Source: DATJOJ01 sp035507035 (GTDB lineage Bacteria > Acidobacteriota > Terriglobia > Terriglobales > Acidobacteriaceae). Taken from it: a stretch of 64,000 bases of DNA. The notes below the pieces were generated by a model that saw only the letters and a list, made by a program, of their open reading frames with translations, searched no databases and had not been told where the DNA came from. The translations under genes and the position numbers were made by a program. Position 1 is the stretch's first letter. The number at the start of each line of letters is the position of its first letter. The DNA is taken from assembly GCA_035507035.1 (NCBI GenBank), contig DATJOJ010000055.1, positions 1 through 64,000 of the forward strand, written 5' to 3'. Below, piece by piece: positions 52,329 to 61,948 of the stretch.

Positions 52329-52714
52329 TGGCAGCTCTTGAACGGACTTACAAACCGTGTTGTTTTGCTCGCGATCTTACCGGTTCAATTGGTTTGTTTC
52401 TAGTTGGTCGGCTACCCGGAAACCACGAGGGAGTCGGTCAATTGTTGAAAAATCGCAATTGCACTCAAAATGCCCCTCCGCGCGGCTCGCGCCCGAAGCT
52501 AAATACGGATACCGGGCGGACACCGAGTTTTCGCTCTGCTCATACGTCCAAAAGGTGTAAGCACTTATACATGGGTGCTTAACTGAACCCTTGTCAGCGC
52601 CCTAATCGGGGCTCTCAAAAGTTCAAATTTGGACTTATTCGACATCGAGCGCAAAATTCTCCAGGGCCGACAGAGAATCCGCGAAGTTAACAGTCGCGAC
52701 ACGTGTAGTCGCTA
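52329..52714. other. Spacer without a recognised gene
   Basis: 386 bases between convergent genes. I see no gene, terminator hairpin or repeat that I can name. Confidence 0.4.
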
Positions 52715-54340
52715 TCACGGCTGGTCCTGATGAGGAAGAATCTTGATCTCGGATTTGAATTCGTGATAATTGCGGAAGTCAATGATGTTGTGGCTGCAGT
52801 AGCTACTGCCCCTTTGACAACCCAAAGCCTCCGCATGGACGGGAAGCAATACCGATGTCTCGCCAATCCTCACATACGAATAATCCACCGCGGTTTCGAC
52901 GGTAGACATGGGAAAATCTGACGGGAGGTTGCGGGCTTGCATCTCGATTCGCAGGACGCGCGCGGTGCTCGGATCCAACCATACAGAACCTTGGTAAGCC
53001 GCAGCCAGATTCTGAGAGCCGGCATGCAACATCCAGCGTGAATTCTCGCCCTCCACTTGAAAGTCGTAAACCTGGGCACTGAGACCGGAAATCGTTGATG
53101 CACCCCCGGAGTGGAACTTTGCGTGGGTGTCGGGATGAAAAAGTTCCAGCAGTATGGACGCAAATTCTCCGGTGGACCAGGACCCATCGATCTCCTGCAG
53201 GGGCTTGTCCGTGGGATGGTTATCGATCTTCACGTTGCGATAGCTCTCGTGCCCATCCTCATAAATGATTTCTGCCGAAACTAAGTCCAGGGGCTTCTTG
53301 TCCTGGCGGCCCTGCTGGACATACCGCGACATAAACTCCTGGCAAACAAAGTTGGGAAGCTTTTGTGAAAACTGCCACGCTGCCTCCCTGGCCCTTTCGA
53401 TCAAGGATTGCGGGGGCGCCGGCGAAGGCGCGGCCGATGCGGCCTCCGCCAGCGAAGGCGGGGGCGAGGCGACCGGCAGCGCATCAGTCGGATTCGCCGC
53501 TTGCTGCGCAGGCGATCCCTGCGGAGTCTCCACCGGTTGCGGGACATCAACGGGTTGCAGGACAACCGAGCAGCCTGCTGGTGCACATGACAATTGGGCG
53601 TGACGCACGAGCTTGATCGACGAAATGTCCGGGAACCCAACCAGGAACTCATTTTCGCGAATTTTGGCGGCGGCGGGGCGGAGGCCGCTGTCGCCCTCGA
53701 GGAATTCCGCTCGCGAGGGCTTGCCGGAAGTTTCAAAGACGAGTGCAAATTGCGCGGTGCCCGGGTTGCCAGCAGAAGCCGGGATCTTAACCGTGCGCAT
53801 TGCCAATAACTCGGTGGATGCCTGGGCGATTTCCTGAATGGCAGCATCAGGGCTAGCGGATAATCTGGTCACTTGTTCGCGCGCACTTTGCGTGTCGGGT
53901 CCTCCGGCGGCTACGGCCAAGGCATAAAAGCGACATGCTTTTTTCTTCTGTCCCTCTTTTTCATACACTCGGCCCAAACGATCGGCGACTACACCAGACT
54001 GGCTCAACAGCCAGGCAGAATTCAGGAACGGAATGGCATCCAGCGTTTCTCCTTGTAGAAATTTTGCCCAGCCGATGCGGGACCACGCGAGCGCCACCAG
54101 CCCCATGGCGGAGAAAGCGGATGGCGGGAGCCGGTCATAATCGCCGGAGTCGAATTGGTCGCCGATCTGATCGAGAGCTTGCCGAGCCTGGCGAATGGTT
54201 TGGTCAGGCTTGAGATCGTCTCGCAAGGCGTCGGCAAAGGCATCCGGATCGTTGGATCGGGGAGAAGCGCCGGCCCGTGTGCCCAGAGTCAATGACGCGA
54301 GCCCGATGGCAACAACAATCCAGAAATCCTTGCAACGCAC
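52715..54340 (-). CDS. Secreted protein with TPR-like N-terminus and unknown C-terminal domain
   Basis: 541 residues with a signal peptide (MRCKDFWIVVAIGLASLTLGTRAG). The N-terminal half (about 40-170) has helical, TPR-like pairs (ALAWSRIGWAKFLQGETLDAIPFLNSAW, ADRLGRVYEKEGQKKKACRFYALAV). A Pro/Ala/Gln-rich linker follows (about 265-320). The C-terminal part (about 325-535) starts QFSQKLPNFVCQEFMSRY and has beta-strand patterning with late cysteines (CQRGSSYCSHN). I know this C-terminal motif only as a recurrent unassigned segment. Probably periplasmic. Confidence 0.72.
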   Translation of the reverse strand: MRCKDFWIVVAIGLASLTLGTRAGASPRSNDPDAFADALRDDLKPDQTIRQARQALDQIGDQFDSGDYDRLPPSAFSAMGLVALAWSRIGWAKFLQGETLDAIPFLNSAWLLSQSGVVADRLGRVYEKEGQKKKACRFYALAVAAGGPDTQSAREQVTRLSASPDAAIQEIAQASTELLAMRTVKIPASAGNPGTAQFALVFETSGKPSRAEFLEGDSGLRPAAAKIRENEFLVGFPDISSIKLVRHAQLSCAPAGCSVVLQPVDVPQPVETPQGSPAQQAANPTDALPVASPPPSLAEAASAAPSPAPPQSLIERAREAAWQFSQKLPNFVCQEFMSRYVQQGRQDKKPLDLVSAEIIYEDGHESYRNVKIDNHPTDKPLQEIDGSWSTGEFASILLELFHPDTHAKFHSGGASTISGLSAQVYDFQVEGENSRWMLHAGSQNLAAAYQGSVWLDPSTARVLRIEMQARNLPSDFPMSTVETAVDYSYVRIGETSVLLPVHAEALGCQRGSSYCSHNIIDFRNYHEFKSEIKILPHQDQP

Positions 54341-54606
54341 GGTACTTCTCCTTCAGCCAAGGGGTACACGGCCGAGTTTCACGGATATCTGTGATTGTAG
54401 TTCACCGTAGCTCAAGTAAGCATGCTGTCGCGCAAGTATGTGTCACATGTTCGCCAAGGCCGGGGATCTTGAGATCGCCAAATTATTCCACAGCAGCGCA
54501 TCCTCGATAGGGGCGGTGACGGTGGAATGAGTATCGGGACAAGGTCGAGAATGGAAAACTCGGTCGTCTTGGCACCCTAGCGTTCCGGCCAAGGGATGTA
54601 GAGCAA

Positions 54607-56058
54607 TCAGGCTGAGCGGCCGGACAGGCTGCCCACGCCCCGTGGGTCCTTCGACTCGCTTTGCTTGCTCAGGATTTCGGCGTGCGGCTCGGACGCCGCA
54701 CCAAGCGCCTCAACCTCGGTGAAGGTCATGCGGATACCGTGCTCCGGTCGCAAGATCACCATGGCGCGAGCTTCGATGGTCTGGCCTGGAACCAGGCAAA
54801 AATCGTATTTTCTGAGGAGAACGCTCAGAACCATGAGCATCTGCAGCATGGCGTAGTTGCCGCCGATACATCCTCGCGGCCCCGCACCGAAGGGCAGATG
54901 CGCGAAAGGCGTGTTCAGCTTTTCCCTCGCCTTGGAGAAGCGTTCCTGGTCGAAGTTCTCTGGGTTCTCCCAATACCGCGGCGAATGGTGCGCACCGTAA
55001 ACGAACACAACCACGGTCGATCCGCGGGGTATATCGACGTTGCCAGCGCGGTCGTCGGCGAGGGCCATTCGATCCACCATCCAAAACGGCGGATAAAGGC
55101 GCAACGCCTCCATTATGACCTGCGTCGTGAACTCGAACTTCGGAACATCTGAGTAACTCAGAGGCTTTTCGCCCAACACAGAATCGAACTCTTGCCGTAT
55201 CCTTTCGACGCAATCTGGACGGGAGCTCATCAGGTAGAGAAACCACGACAGAGCGTTCGACGAGGTTTCATGGCCGGCGACCAGCAATTGCATGCTCTCG
55301 CTGATGATTAACTCATCGCTCATGCCATGACCGTCGTTGTAGCGAGCATCCAACAGGATCTGAAGCAGGTCATGACCGGGTTCGTCGCTGCGTCTTGCGT
55401 GAATGTAGTCGCCTAAAATGCCGAACGCGCGAGTTCGCATTTCCCAGTGCCGCCGCAATTCGCCCGAGACCGCAAACCAGGGATTCAGATAGGGCTGAAT
55501 GGTTTGCCGAACCATAAATTCCTGTACGGTCGAGATGGCGTGGCTGATGGTCGCGATGTCCTCTTCCTTCAACCGGGCGCCAAACAGAGATCTGGCGACC
55601 ATGCCGAAGGTAATCTTCATCATGAGAGGGTAGATATCAACTGGGCCGGTACGCGCCTGCCTATCGAAGTCCTGCAGCGAGTCGGCGAGGGAGTCCTGCA
55701 TGATCGACGACAAAACTTCGAGTTGCTTGCGCTCAAAACCTGTTTGGATGAGGCGCCGCTGGGTTTTCCAAGGTTCTCCCTCGGTAGTGAGAAGCCCCTT
55801 GCCCAGGAAATGGCCCATCCTTTTTTTTTGGATTTCGGACTTGTAGTAGTTCTCCGAATTGGTCTTCAGGACATGCTGAATCACGATGGGGTTGACGGTG
55901 ACGATCGCCTCTTTGACTCCGCCAAAATAGAACCGGAAAGTGTCGCCATGGAGCTCGATGTACTTGGTGAGAACCGGCACAGGATTCTGCGCCATCGCAC
56001 GCGAATCCAGAAAGGATTGGAATCGGGAGACCGCGGGTATGCTTTGTGACAAGCTCAC
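54607..56058 (-). CDS. Cytochrome P450
   Basis: 483-residue heme monooxygenase. Key motifs: I-helix AGHETSSNA, K-helix ExxR in MEALRLYPP, PERF-type DQERFSKAR, and the heme-binding FGAGPRGCIGG with Cys397. The style (WKTQRRLIQTGFERKQL) is close to fatty-acid hydroxylases such as CYP4/CYP110-like enzymes. It starts at a GTG overlapping the upstream desaturase stop (GTGA), so the two are coupled. The final residues (ILSKQSESKDP) are encoded by a dispersed intergenic repeat, so the native C terminus was probably extended. Confidence 0.92.
   Translation of the reverse strand: MSLSQSIPAVSRFQSFLDSRAMAQNPVPVLTKYIELHGDTFRFYFGGVKEAIVTVNPIVIQHVLKTNSENYYKSEIQKKRMGHFLGKGLLTTEGEPWKTQRRLIQTGFERKQLEVLSSIMQDSLADSLQDFDRQARTGPVDIYPLMMKITFGMVARSLFGARLKEEDIATISHAISTVQEFMVRQTIQPYLNPWFAVSGELRRHWEMRTRAFGILGDYIHARRSDEPGHDLLQILLDARYNDGHGMSDELIISESMQLLVAGHETSSNALSWFLYLMSSRPDCVERIRQEFDSVLGEKPLSYSDVPKFEFTTQVIMEALRLYPPFWMVDRMALADDRAGNVDIPRGSTVVVFVYGAHHSPRYWENPENFDQERFSKAREKLNTPFAHLPFGAGPRGCIGGNYAMLQMLMVLSVLLRKYDFCLVPGQTIEARAMVILRPEHGIRMTFTEVEALGAASEPHAEILSKQSESKDPRGVGSLSGRSA
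54641..54675. repeat. Dispersed repeat inside the P450 3' end
   Basis: CGTGGGTCCTTCGACTCGCT, then TTGCTTGCTCAGGAT: the same family as 18231-18291 and 19034-19087, here within the last 24 codons of the P450 gene. Confidence 0.6.
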
Positions 56059-57137
56059 GCCTCACTATCCAGAAGCGTACCTGAAAGTTTATCTTCGCTG
56101 CCCAATCGCTTTAAGAGTAGCAGATGATGTTTGACCGCCTGTCTCATCGTGGGATGTTGGCGATAGGGAATGCCATACTCCTGGGCAGTCTGCTTCACAA
56201 TCCGGGTCAGCGAAGGGTAGTGAGTGTGACACACAAAAGGGCAAAGATGATGGACGATATGGTGATTGAGCCCACCCGTAAGCCAACCAACCAGCGGTTT
56301 CGTGGTCGCATAGTCAGCCGTGGTCGCGAAGATGTGGTAGATCCCATTGTCAAATTCGCTGCGGCTCGAGGGGAAGTAAGTGCTGTCAACACAGTGCGTG
56401 GTCTGGAATACCAGGGCTACGCTCAAGCCGATGATCAAATGAGCGAGCAAGAAAGACAAGCCGACCAGCAGAAGCGATTTTCCCAGCAACACCACCGGCA
56501 AGACCAGCATGTAGGTGAGGTAGAAGGCTTTGCCGGCAAAGAGGATGACGTATTCCCGCCACGGATGCTTCGTGTTTCTCAGATAATCGTGCGAGGGGAA
56601 GAAAAAGCATTCAAAATCTCTCAGAAATACATAATCGAGAGAAAACATCGCGTAAAGTAGCAAGGCGTAGATATGCTGGAACCGCTGCAAGGGGAGTCGG
56701 GGTTCGTGGGGCGTAAACCGAAGGATGCCGCGTCCGGTAAGCGCGTCGTCCTCACCGTGAAGATTGATGCAGGAGTGGTGACCTCGATGATGAAGGATAC
56801 GCCACATGTAAGAGCTGATTCCGCAGACATCGAAAACATAGTTCAGGGATTTGTTCACAGACGCCGTCGACGAGATGGCGTTGTGGTTGCTGTCATGCGC
56901 GATATTCAGCAAAAGGAACGTCTGTGCGATGGCATTCAATAGATAGAGGCTGACGAACCACCAGGAATCCGGTTTGAAGGCATAAATCGCAATCCAGCTG
57001 CCCGCCAGCACCACCAGCCCCACCGAGATTTTGACCCACATGGCACGGTCGGCTTTGGGAGAAATATTTCCGCCGGAAAAGAAATCGTCGAGGCGGCGGC
57101 GCAAAACTTTCGGAAATGAAGCGGCAGCCCCGTCCAC
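56055..57137 (-). CDS. Membrane fatty acid desaturase
   Basis: 360-residue integral di-iron enzyme. The histidine boxes are HDSNH (81-85), HHRGHH (116-121) and LNHHIVHHLCP near the C terminus. Four or more hydrophobic segments surround them (e.g. LVVLAGSWIAIYAF, VILFAGKAFYLTYMLVLPVVLL). It is an acyl-lipid or acyl-CoA/ACP desaturase (linoleoyl-CoA type) without cytochrome b5 domain, although hydroxylase, acetylenase or epoxygenase relatives share these boxes. It is the first gene of the pair with P450 and is divergent from the FAAL fusion. Confidence 0.92.
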   Translation of the reverse strand: MDGAAASFPKVLRRRLDDFFSGGNISPKADRAMWVKISVGLVVLAGSWIAIYAFKPDSWWFVSLYLLNAIAQTFLLLNIAHDSNHNAISSTASVNKSLNYVFDVCGISSYMWRILHHRGHHSCINLHGEDDALTGRGILRFTPHEPRLPLQRFQHIYALLLYAMFSLDYVFLRDFECFFFPSHDYLRNTKHPWREYVILFAGKAFYLTYMLVLPVVLLGKSLLLVGLSFLLAHLIIGLSVALVFQTTHCVDSTYFPSSRSEFDNGIYHIFATTADYATTKPLVGWLTGGLNHHIVHHLCPFVCHTHYPSLTRIVKQTAQEYGIPYRQHPTMRQAVKHHLLLLKRLGSEDKLSGTLLDSEA

Positions 57138-57649
57138 AATGGAGTGCCTGAGCTCGGCCTCCGACGGTACAAGATCATGGATTTCGGGGTGCAGCGGAAT
57201 AAGCGCCTCGTCCGCAAAATTACCGGCACAATGCTGTCAGGCCGACGCCCCCGGGCCGGTTTACCGAGGATCGCCCAAGCCAGCGCCGGACTTTGTGGCA
57301 GCGACGCAGCCTTCGGGCCAAGGTTAGAAATCAGTGTTAGAAACAAATGCTAGCTCGAAAACTTGACGAAGATCAAGGGAATTCCAGATTACCGGCACCT
57401 CCCGTGTCGAGGTGCGTACTCCGAGCGAATAGGAGCGGAAATTCTTCCAGCTTTGGCAAATCTCTGTTACGATCAACCACTCAGCTATATCGAACGAACA
57501 GGGTTTGAGTGGGCCGATCTGATGTGGAGAGGATTGCCCGCGGTGCGCGTGGGGCGCTGGGAGACTCTAGTTCTCTGGTACAGAATCTTTCCATGAACAC
57601 AGGAGGTTGACGAATGGCGGCAACACCGCCATGAGTACTGGTCCGATCT
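57138..57649. promoter_or_regulatory. Divergent spacer, desaturase and FAAL-fusion genes
   Basis: 512 bases between the two divergent transcription units of the lipid locus. I see no convincing gene; the short frames have no family likeness. It should hold the promoters of both units. No consensus promoter or operator stands out. Confidence 0.4.
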
Positions 57650-60600
57650 ATGATCGCGTCGATTTTAGACAAGTTAGATATTTTAGGAAATCAGCACCCA
57701 GACAGGCTTCTCTACTCGTACATCGATGTGAACGGCAACCCGATTGGGGGCTACTCGTATGAGTCGTTCCTCCGCCGGACGAAGGTGATTGCCGGACACT
57801 TGCGCAAGCTGCACGGTTTCAAGTCACAGGACCGTGTTCTCCTGGCGTATCCGCCGGGACTAGAGATGATTTGCGCCTTTTTCGGGTGCGTGCGCGCCGG
57901 GTTGATCCCGGTGCCCGTCTATCCCCCCAGTTCTCGTGGCTTTCAGGGTGCCTTGTACAAAATGGTCCACATTGCAAAGGACTGCCAGGCGGCGGGCATT
58001 TTAACCAGCAAGGATTATCTCGGATCGCTGAGAACTAATCTTGCCCGAAGCGGCGTCTGTTCAACCGGAGTCGATGTCGACTACGTTTCCAGTCTTCGTT
58101 GGCTGGTGACGGAAGATTTCGTTGATCTTATTTCGGACGAAACTTTCAACGGCGCTTCGAATGTCCTGTTTCTCCAGTACACGTCGGGCTCGACTCGAGA
58201 TCCTAAAGGCGTGATGGTCACGCACGAAAACATACTGCATAATTGCCCGCTGGTGATCGACCATGACGCGCCGGTTGTGGTCTCCTGGCTGCCGCAATAT
58301 CACGATATGGGGTTGATTGGGTGCTACCTTTATCCAGCGCTCAAAGGCGGCACGACTTACGGCTTTGCTCCCACCGATTTCATTCAGCGCCCGACCCTGT
58401 GGTTTGATGCAATCAAGACTTATGAAGCCAGCGCCTCCGCGGCGCCCAACTTCGCCTATGACTATTGCCTGCGCGCGGGGCGGATTTCGAAGGAAAGTTT
58501 GGAGAGCTGCGATCTCAGTTCCCTTCGGCAGTTGCTGGTTGCCGCCGAACCCGTCAAACCGGATACTTACACGCGGTTTCTGCAGGCCTTCCAGCCCCGC
58601 GGACTTAAGTCGGAGAGTTTTTTTGTCGCTTACGGGCTGGCGGAGAATACTCTGGCGGTTTCGCTCGGCGGCCGCAGTATTGTTTCCGTCAACAAGAACG
58701 CGGTTGCGCTGGGAAAAGCCCGCATGACCAAGGAGGTTTCCGAGATCGGCGGAGCAACTCAGATTGTCAGTTGCGGAACACCTCTACCTGGTCTCACGGT
58801 AAAGATCGTTCATCCCGAAAAGCACGTGGTTCTGGAACCGGGCCGAATTGGCGAGATTTGGATTGCGGGCGGGAGTAAGTGTCCGGGTTTTTGGAACAAT
58901 CCGGAACTGACGCTAAGGCTGTTCCACGCCCGGCTTGTGGACGATAGCCCCTATGACGACGGCTATCTTCGTACGGGCGACATGGGCTTTTTTCATGATG
59001 GCGAACTGTTCGTCTGCGGCCGTATTAAGGACATGATCATTCTCCGCGGGCAAAACTATTACCCGCAGGATATCGAAGCGGTGGCGGAGAAAGCGTCAGG
59101 CTTGATCCGAAGCAATTGCGTCGCAGCGTTTCAGATTAACGAAGACAGCGAGCCGGCCCTGGCGATCGTAGCCGAGGTTAAGAATCTTAAGGCGCTTCCC
59201 GATGCGCTGAAGATCGCGGCCGCCGTCCGGAATCACCTGAACGTTGAAGTCGCCGTGGTTTCTTTCATCGCACCTCACTCCATACCGAGAACCAGTTCGG
59301 GCAAGATCATGCGCCACAAAGCCAAGCACATGTGGCAGCAAGGGCAGTTTACAGTTCTCTCAGAATTTTCCAGGGAAAAAGACGCTGAGTCCTCGGTCTT
59401 CGGTACCGCAGGGCAGTCGCCTTTCGACGTGTTAAAAGCCCGTTACAACCTGACCGGCACGGAGTCCTACACCCTCGTAGAAGCCGGGCTGGATTCGCTG
59501 GATCTGGTTGTGTTCATGCACGAGATCAAGGAACTCCTAAAGAACAAGGACGCCGACATGCTGGCGAGGCAGGTGGATATCGGCCTCATTCAGCGCGTGA
59601 GCGTCGCCGAGTTGTTTCAACTGGCTGAACAATTGCAACGTGCACCCGAAGAAGCACTGGTTCCGCTGCGGAAGTATCTAGCGACTTTCCGGGAAGAGCA
59701 GCGTGCAGCGGAAGTGCGGATGATGAGTAATGACAGAAAGCTCATATTCGTGCCTCCGGCGCCTGCCTTATTGCCCGAAACACCGATACTGGAAAATGTT
59801 TTGCTCACTGGTGGCACGGGATTTATCGGACCGTTCCTGGTGAAAAGCCTGCTGGAACAAACGCGAGCGACCATCCACGTTCTGGTCAGGTCTTCCGACG
59901 AGCATCAGGGCAAGCAGAGATTGCGGGCGGCGATGGAATCGATGGGGCCTTGCCCGGCGAAACTGATGCAGATGTTCGAGAGCCGCGTAGTACCGGTTTG
60001 CGGAGATCTTGGCCAGAAGGACCTGGGATTGACGCCAGAGGTTTGGGATGGCCTCGCGAACGAAATCGATACCGTGTTTCATAACGGCGCAACCGTAAAT
60101 TACCTGCTCAACTATGACCGGATGCGTGACGCGAATGTGCTGGGGACTAATGAGGTTTTGAGACTGGCGTTCGAAGGACGGGCCAAGAGCTTTAATTACG
60201 TCTCAACCACCTTCATTTTTGGCTGGGCTGTCAAGAAGGTTCTCTATGAAACCGACTTCAACGAGAACATGGAGCTTCTCGATTTCGGCTATAGCCAATC
60301 CAAGTGGGTTTCGGAGCAGGTTGTGATGGATGCACGCCGCCACGGGCTGGCGACGCGAATTTTCCGTCCCGCTCTAGTGAGCCCCTCGATTACCGGTGGC
60401 GGCAACAACTTCGACATCGCCGTGCGGTTAGTGGCGTTTATGGTGAATCACGGCATTGGGGTCGATGCCCTCAACCAAGTGAGTTTCGTTCCCGCAGATG
60501 TCGTGGCGAACAATATTGTTGCGATTTCCGCAACTCCCGGCACCGAGAATAAGACCTATCACGTAGTGCGGGACGATTACGCAAACATGATGGATATTAC

Positions 60601-60946
60601 CGACCTCATTACAGAAGCCACCGGCCGGCAGTTTGAAATATTCAGTCTTCCCGATTTCGTTCCCGAGCTGATCAGGAGATGCAAGAAAGAAGATCTGCTC
60701 TTCCCGCTGCTGGACTTTCTGGTGGGCTCGGTGGACAACATTTCGGCGATGGAGTTCAAACGCTACGATAGTTCCAGCTATCAAGCGGCCCGAGACGCTT
60801 CCACCTGGGGCAAGGCAGATCCGTCACTTGAAGCTACAGTCAACGGCATTCTGCGATTCATGCATCGCAAAGGAATCATCTCGGTTGGCATCCGCGAGCT
60901 CAACAGCGCGGACAACTGCAAACTGGCCGCTCAGCGGCTGGCATAG
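57650..60946 (+). CDS. Fatty acyl-AMP ligase / ACP / thioester reductase fusion
   Basis: 1098 residues. The adenylation part (1-570) has LQYTSGSTRDPKGVMVTHEN (about 172-191), SWLPQYHDMGLIGC (a hallmark of FAALs) and YLRTGDMGFFHDGELFVCGR. A carrier domain follows with LDSLDLVVF (Ser616). The C-terminal SDR-type reductase (from about 713) has the NAD(P) loop TGGTGFIGPFL and catalytic YSQSKWVSE (Tyr881, Lys885). The protein would activate a fatty acid, hold it as a thioester, and release it as aldehyde or alcohol. It faces a desaturase and P450 and is near an MMPL exporter. Confidence 0.92.
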   Translation: MIASILDKLDILGNQHPDRLLYSYIDVNGNPIGGYSYESFLRRTKVIAGHLRKLHGFKSQDRVLLAYPPGLEMICAFFGCVRAGLIPVPVYPPSSRGFQGALYKMVHIAKDCQAAGILTSKDYLGSLRTNLARSGVCSTGVDVDYVSSLRWLVTEDFVDLISDETFNGASNVLFLQYTSGSTRDPKGVMVTHENILHNCPLVIDHDAPVVVSWLPQYHDMGLIGCYLYPALKGGTTYGFAPTDFIQRPTLWFDAIKTYEASASAAPNFAYDYCLRAGRISKESLESCDLSSLRQLLVAAEPVKPDTYTRFLQAFQPRGLKSESFFVAYGLAENTLAVSLGGRSIVSVNKNAVALGKARMTKEVSEIGGATQIVSCGTPLPGLTVKIVHPEKHVVLEPGRIGEIWIAGGSKCPGFWNNPELTLRLFHARLVDDSPYDDGYLRTGDMGFFHDGELFVCGRIKDMIILRGQNYYPQDIEAVAEKASGLIRSNCVAAFQINEDSEPALAIVAEVKNLKALPDALKIAAAVRNHLNVEVAVVSFIAPHSIPRTSSGKIMRHKAKHMWQQGQFTVLSEFSREKDAESSVFGTAGQSPFDVLKARYNLTGTESYTLVEAGLDSLDLVVFMHEIKELLKNKDADMLARQVDIGLIQRVSVAELFQLAEQLQRAPEEALVPLRKYLATFREEQRAAEVRMMSNDRKLIFVPPAPALLPETPILENVLLTGGTGFIGPFLVKSLLEQTRATIHVLVRSSDEHQGKQRLRAAMESMGPCPAKLMQMFESRVVPVCGDLGQKDLGLTPEVWDGLANEIDTVFHNGATVNYLLNYDRMRDANVLGTNEVLRLAFEGRAKSFNYVSTTFIFGWAVKKVLYETDFNENMELLDFGYSQSKWVSEQVVMDARRHGLATRIFRPALVSPSITGGGNNFDIAVRLVAFMVNHGIGVDALNQVSFVPADVVANNIVAISATPGTENKTYHVVRDDYANMMDITDLITEATGRQFEIFSLPDFVPELIRRCKKEDLLFPLLDFLVGSVDNISAMEFKRYDSSSYQAARDASTWGKADPSLEATVNGILRFMHRKGIISVGIRELNSADNCKLAAQRLA

Positions 60947-60967
60947 ATCGCGTCCAGCGCGGAAGGG

Positions 60968-61747
60968 TTAGTGTTTCCGAAATATCAGCGTTTCCTTTAT
61001 CTGCTGGCCGGTTTCCAGCGTGCCGGTCGTGGTCAGCGTCATCTGGGTTCCGTCGGCGGAAACGACCCAGCGGTCTTTCTGCGTGATTTGATTGTCTCTC
61101 CGGTAGAACGAATCGACGGTGTGAGCGTCGACAAGCTGGAGGGTTACAGTATCGTTGCGGGAATTTCTTAGATCGTATTCCTTGCCGTCAAAACGGGCGC
61201 TGTAGCTGAAGTCACCCGAGAAGTGCACTCCGTTGTTTCCCTCCGCCTCGATCTTGAGCGCCATGCCTTGTGCCATCCGAGACTTGCTCAGGTCCTCGGT
61301 CCAGTCGCCAGAGAATAAATCGCTGGCAATCTTCTTTCCCCCGGTTCGCTTCCAGACAGTGATTGTGTCGGGATGGCCAGGCTGAGAAGTCTTGCTCGTC
61401 AACTCATTGCCGTTACTCGACAGTTTGTCATGAATTGTCTCTACGACGGCTCCATCACGTTTCTCTTTCACTTCGACGTGATGCTTGCTGATCTTATGCA
61501 GCTCGATTTGGTTAAATGCCGGATTTCCCTGTACGGAGGAGTCATGACCGTTCAACTTGGCGGTGAAATCAGCGTGAGTCTCGCCTGTAACCACTACGTG
61601 GACTTCGTCATGGTTCGAGGTAATCGAGAGTTTGTTGCCGGGATCTAGCGAAGACTGCGCAGAGATAAGCACCCATGAGCCGATGCGCGGGTCTGCCGCC
61701 CAAAGCGGCAGGGCGGCGAACAAGACAAACAACGCGAGTTTGTGCAA
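60968..61747 (-). CDS. Secreted protein with two similar halves
   Basis: 259 residues with a signal peptide (MHKLALFVLFAALPLWAAD). Both halves look alike: GSWVLISAQSSL... ending ITVWKRT, and GDWTEDLSKSRM... ending ETLIFRKH. Each has alternating beta strands with DG/NG turns, like lipocalin-type barrels, so it may be a tandem beta-barrel. Function unknown. It is convergent with the FAAL fusion gene (21 bases between ends). Confidence 0.72.
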   Translation of the reverse strand: MHKLALFVLFAALPLWAADPRIGSWVLISAQSSLDPGNKLSITSNHDEVHVVVTGETHADFTAKLNGHDSSVQGNPAFNQIELHKISKHHVEVKEKRDGAVVETIHDKLSSNGNELTSKTSQPGHPDTITVWKRTGGKKIASDLFSGDWTEDLSKSRMAQGMALKIEAEGNNGVHFSGDFSYSARFDGKEYDLRNSRNDTVTLQLVDAHTVDSFYRRDNQITQKDRWVVSADGTQMTLTTTGTLETGQQIKETLIFRKH

Positions 61748-61948
61748 TGGTCCTCCGGAAAACAGTGTAGGCCTCCTAGATAATCATACGATTCAACCGC
61801 TCGCGGCGCGAAATTTGAATCGCGTCTCAGGTAACAATGTTGGGTAGTAGGCGAATTGTGGGTTGCCGATTTTCCCACCCATCTCTAGATTGGAATTAGA
61901 TAAGCGAAACTACGAACAAATAGCCCATACCTTATTTTGCGTGACACT

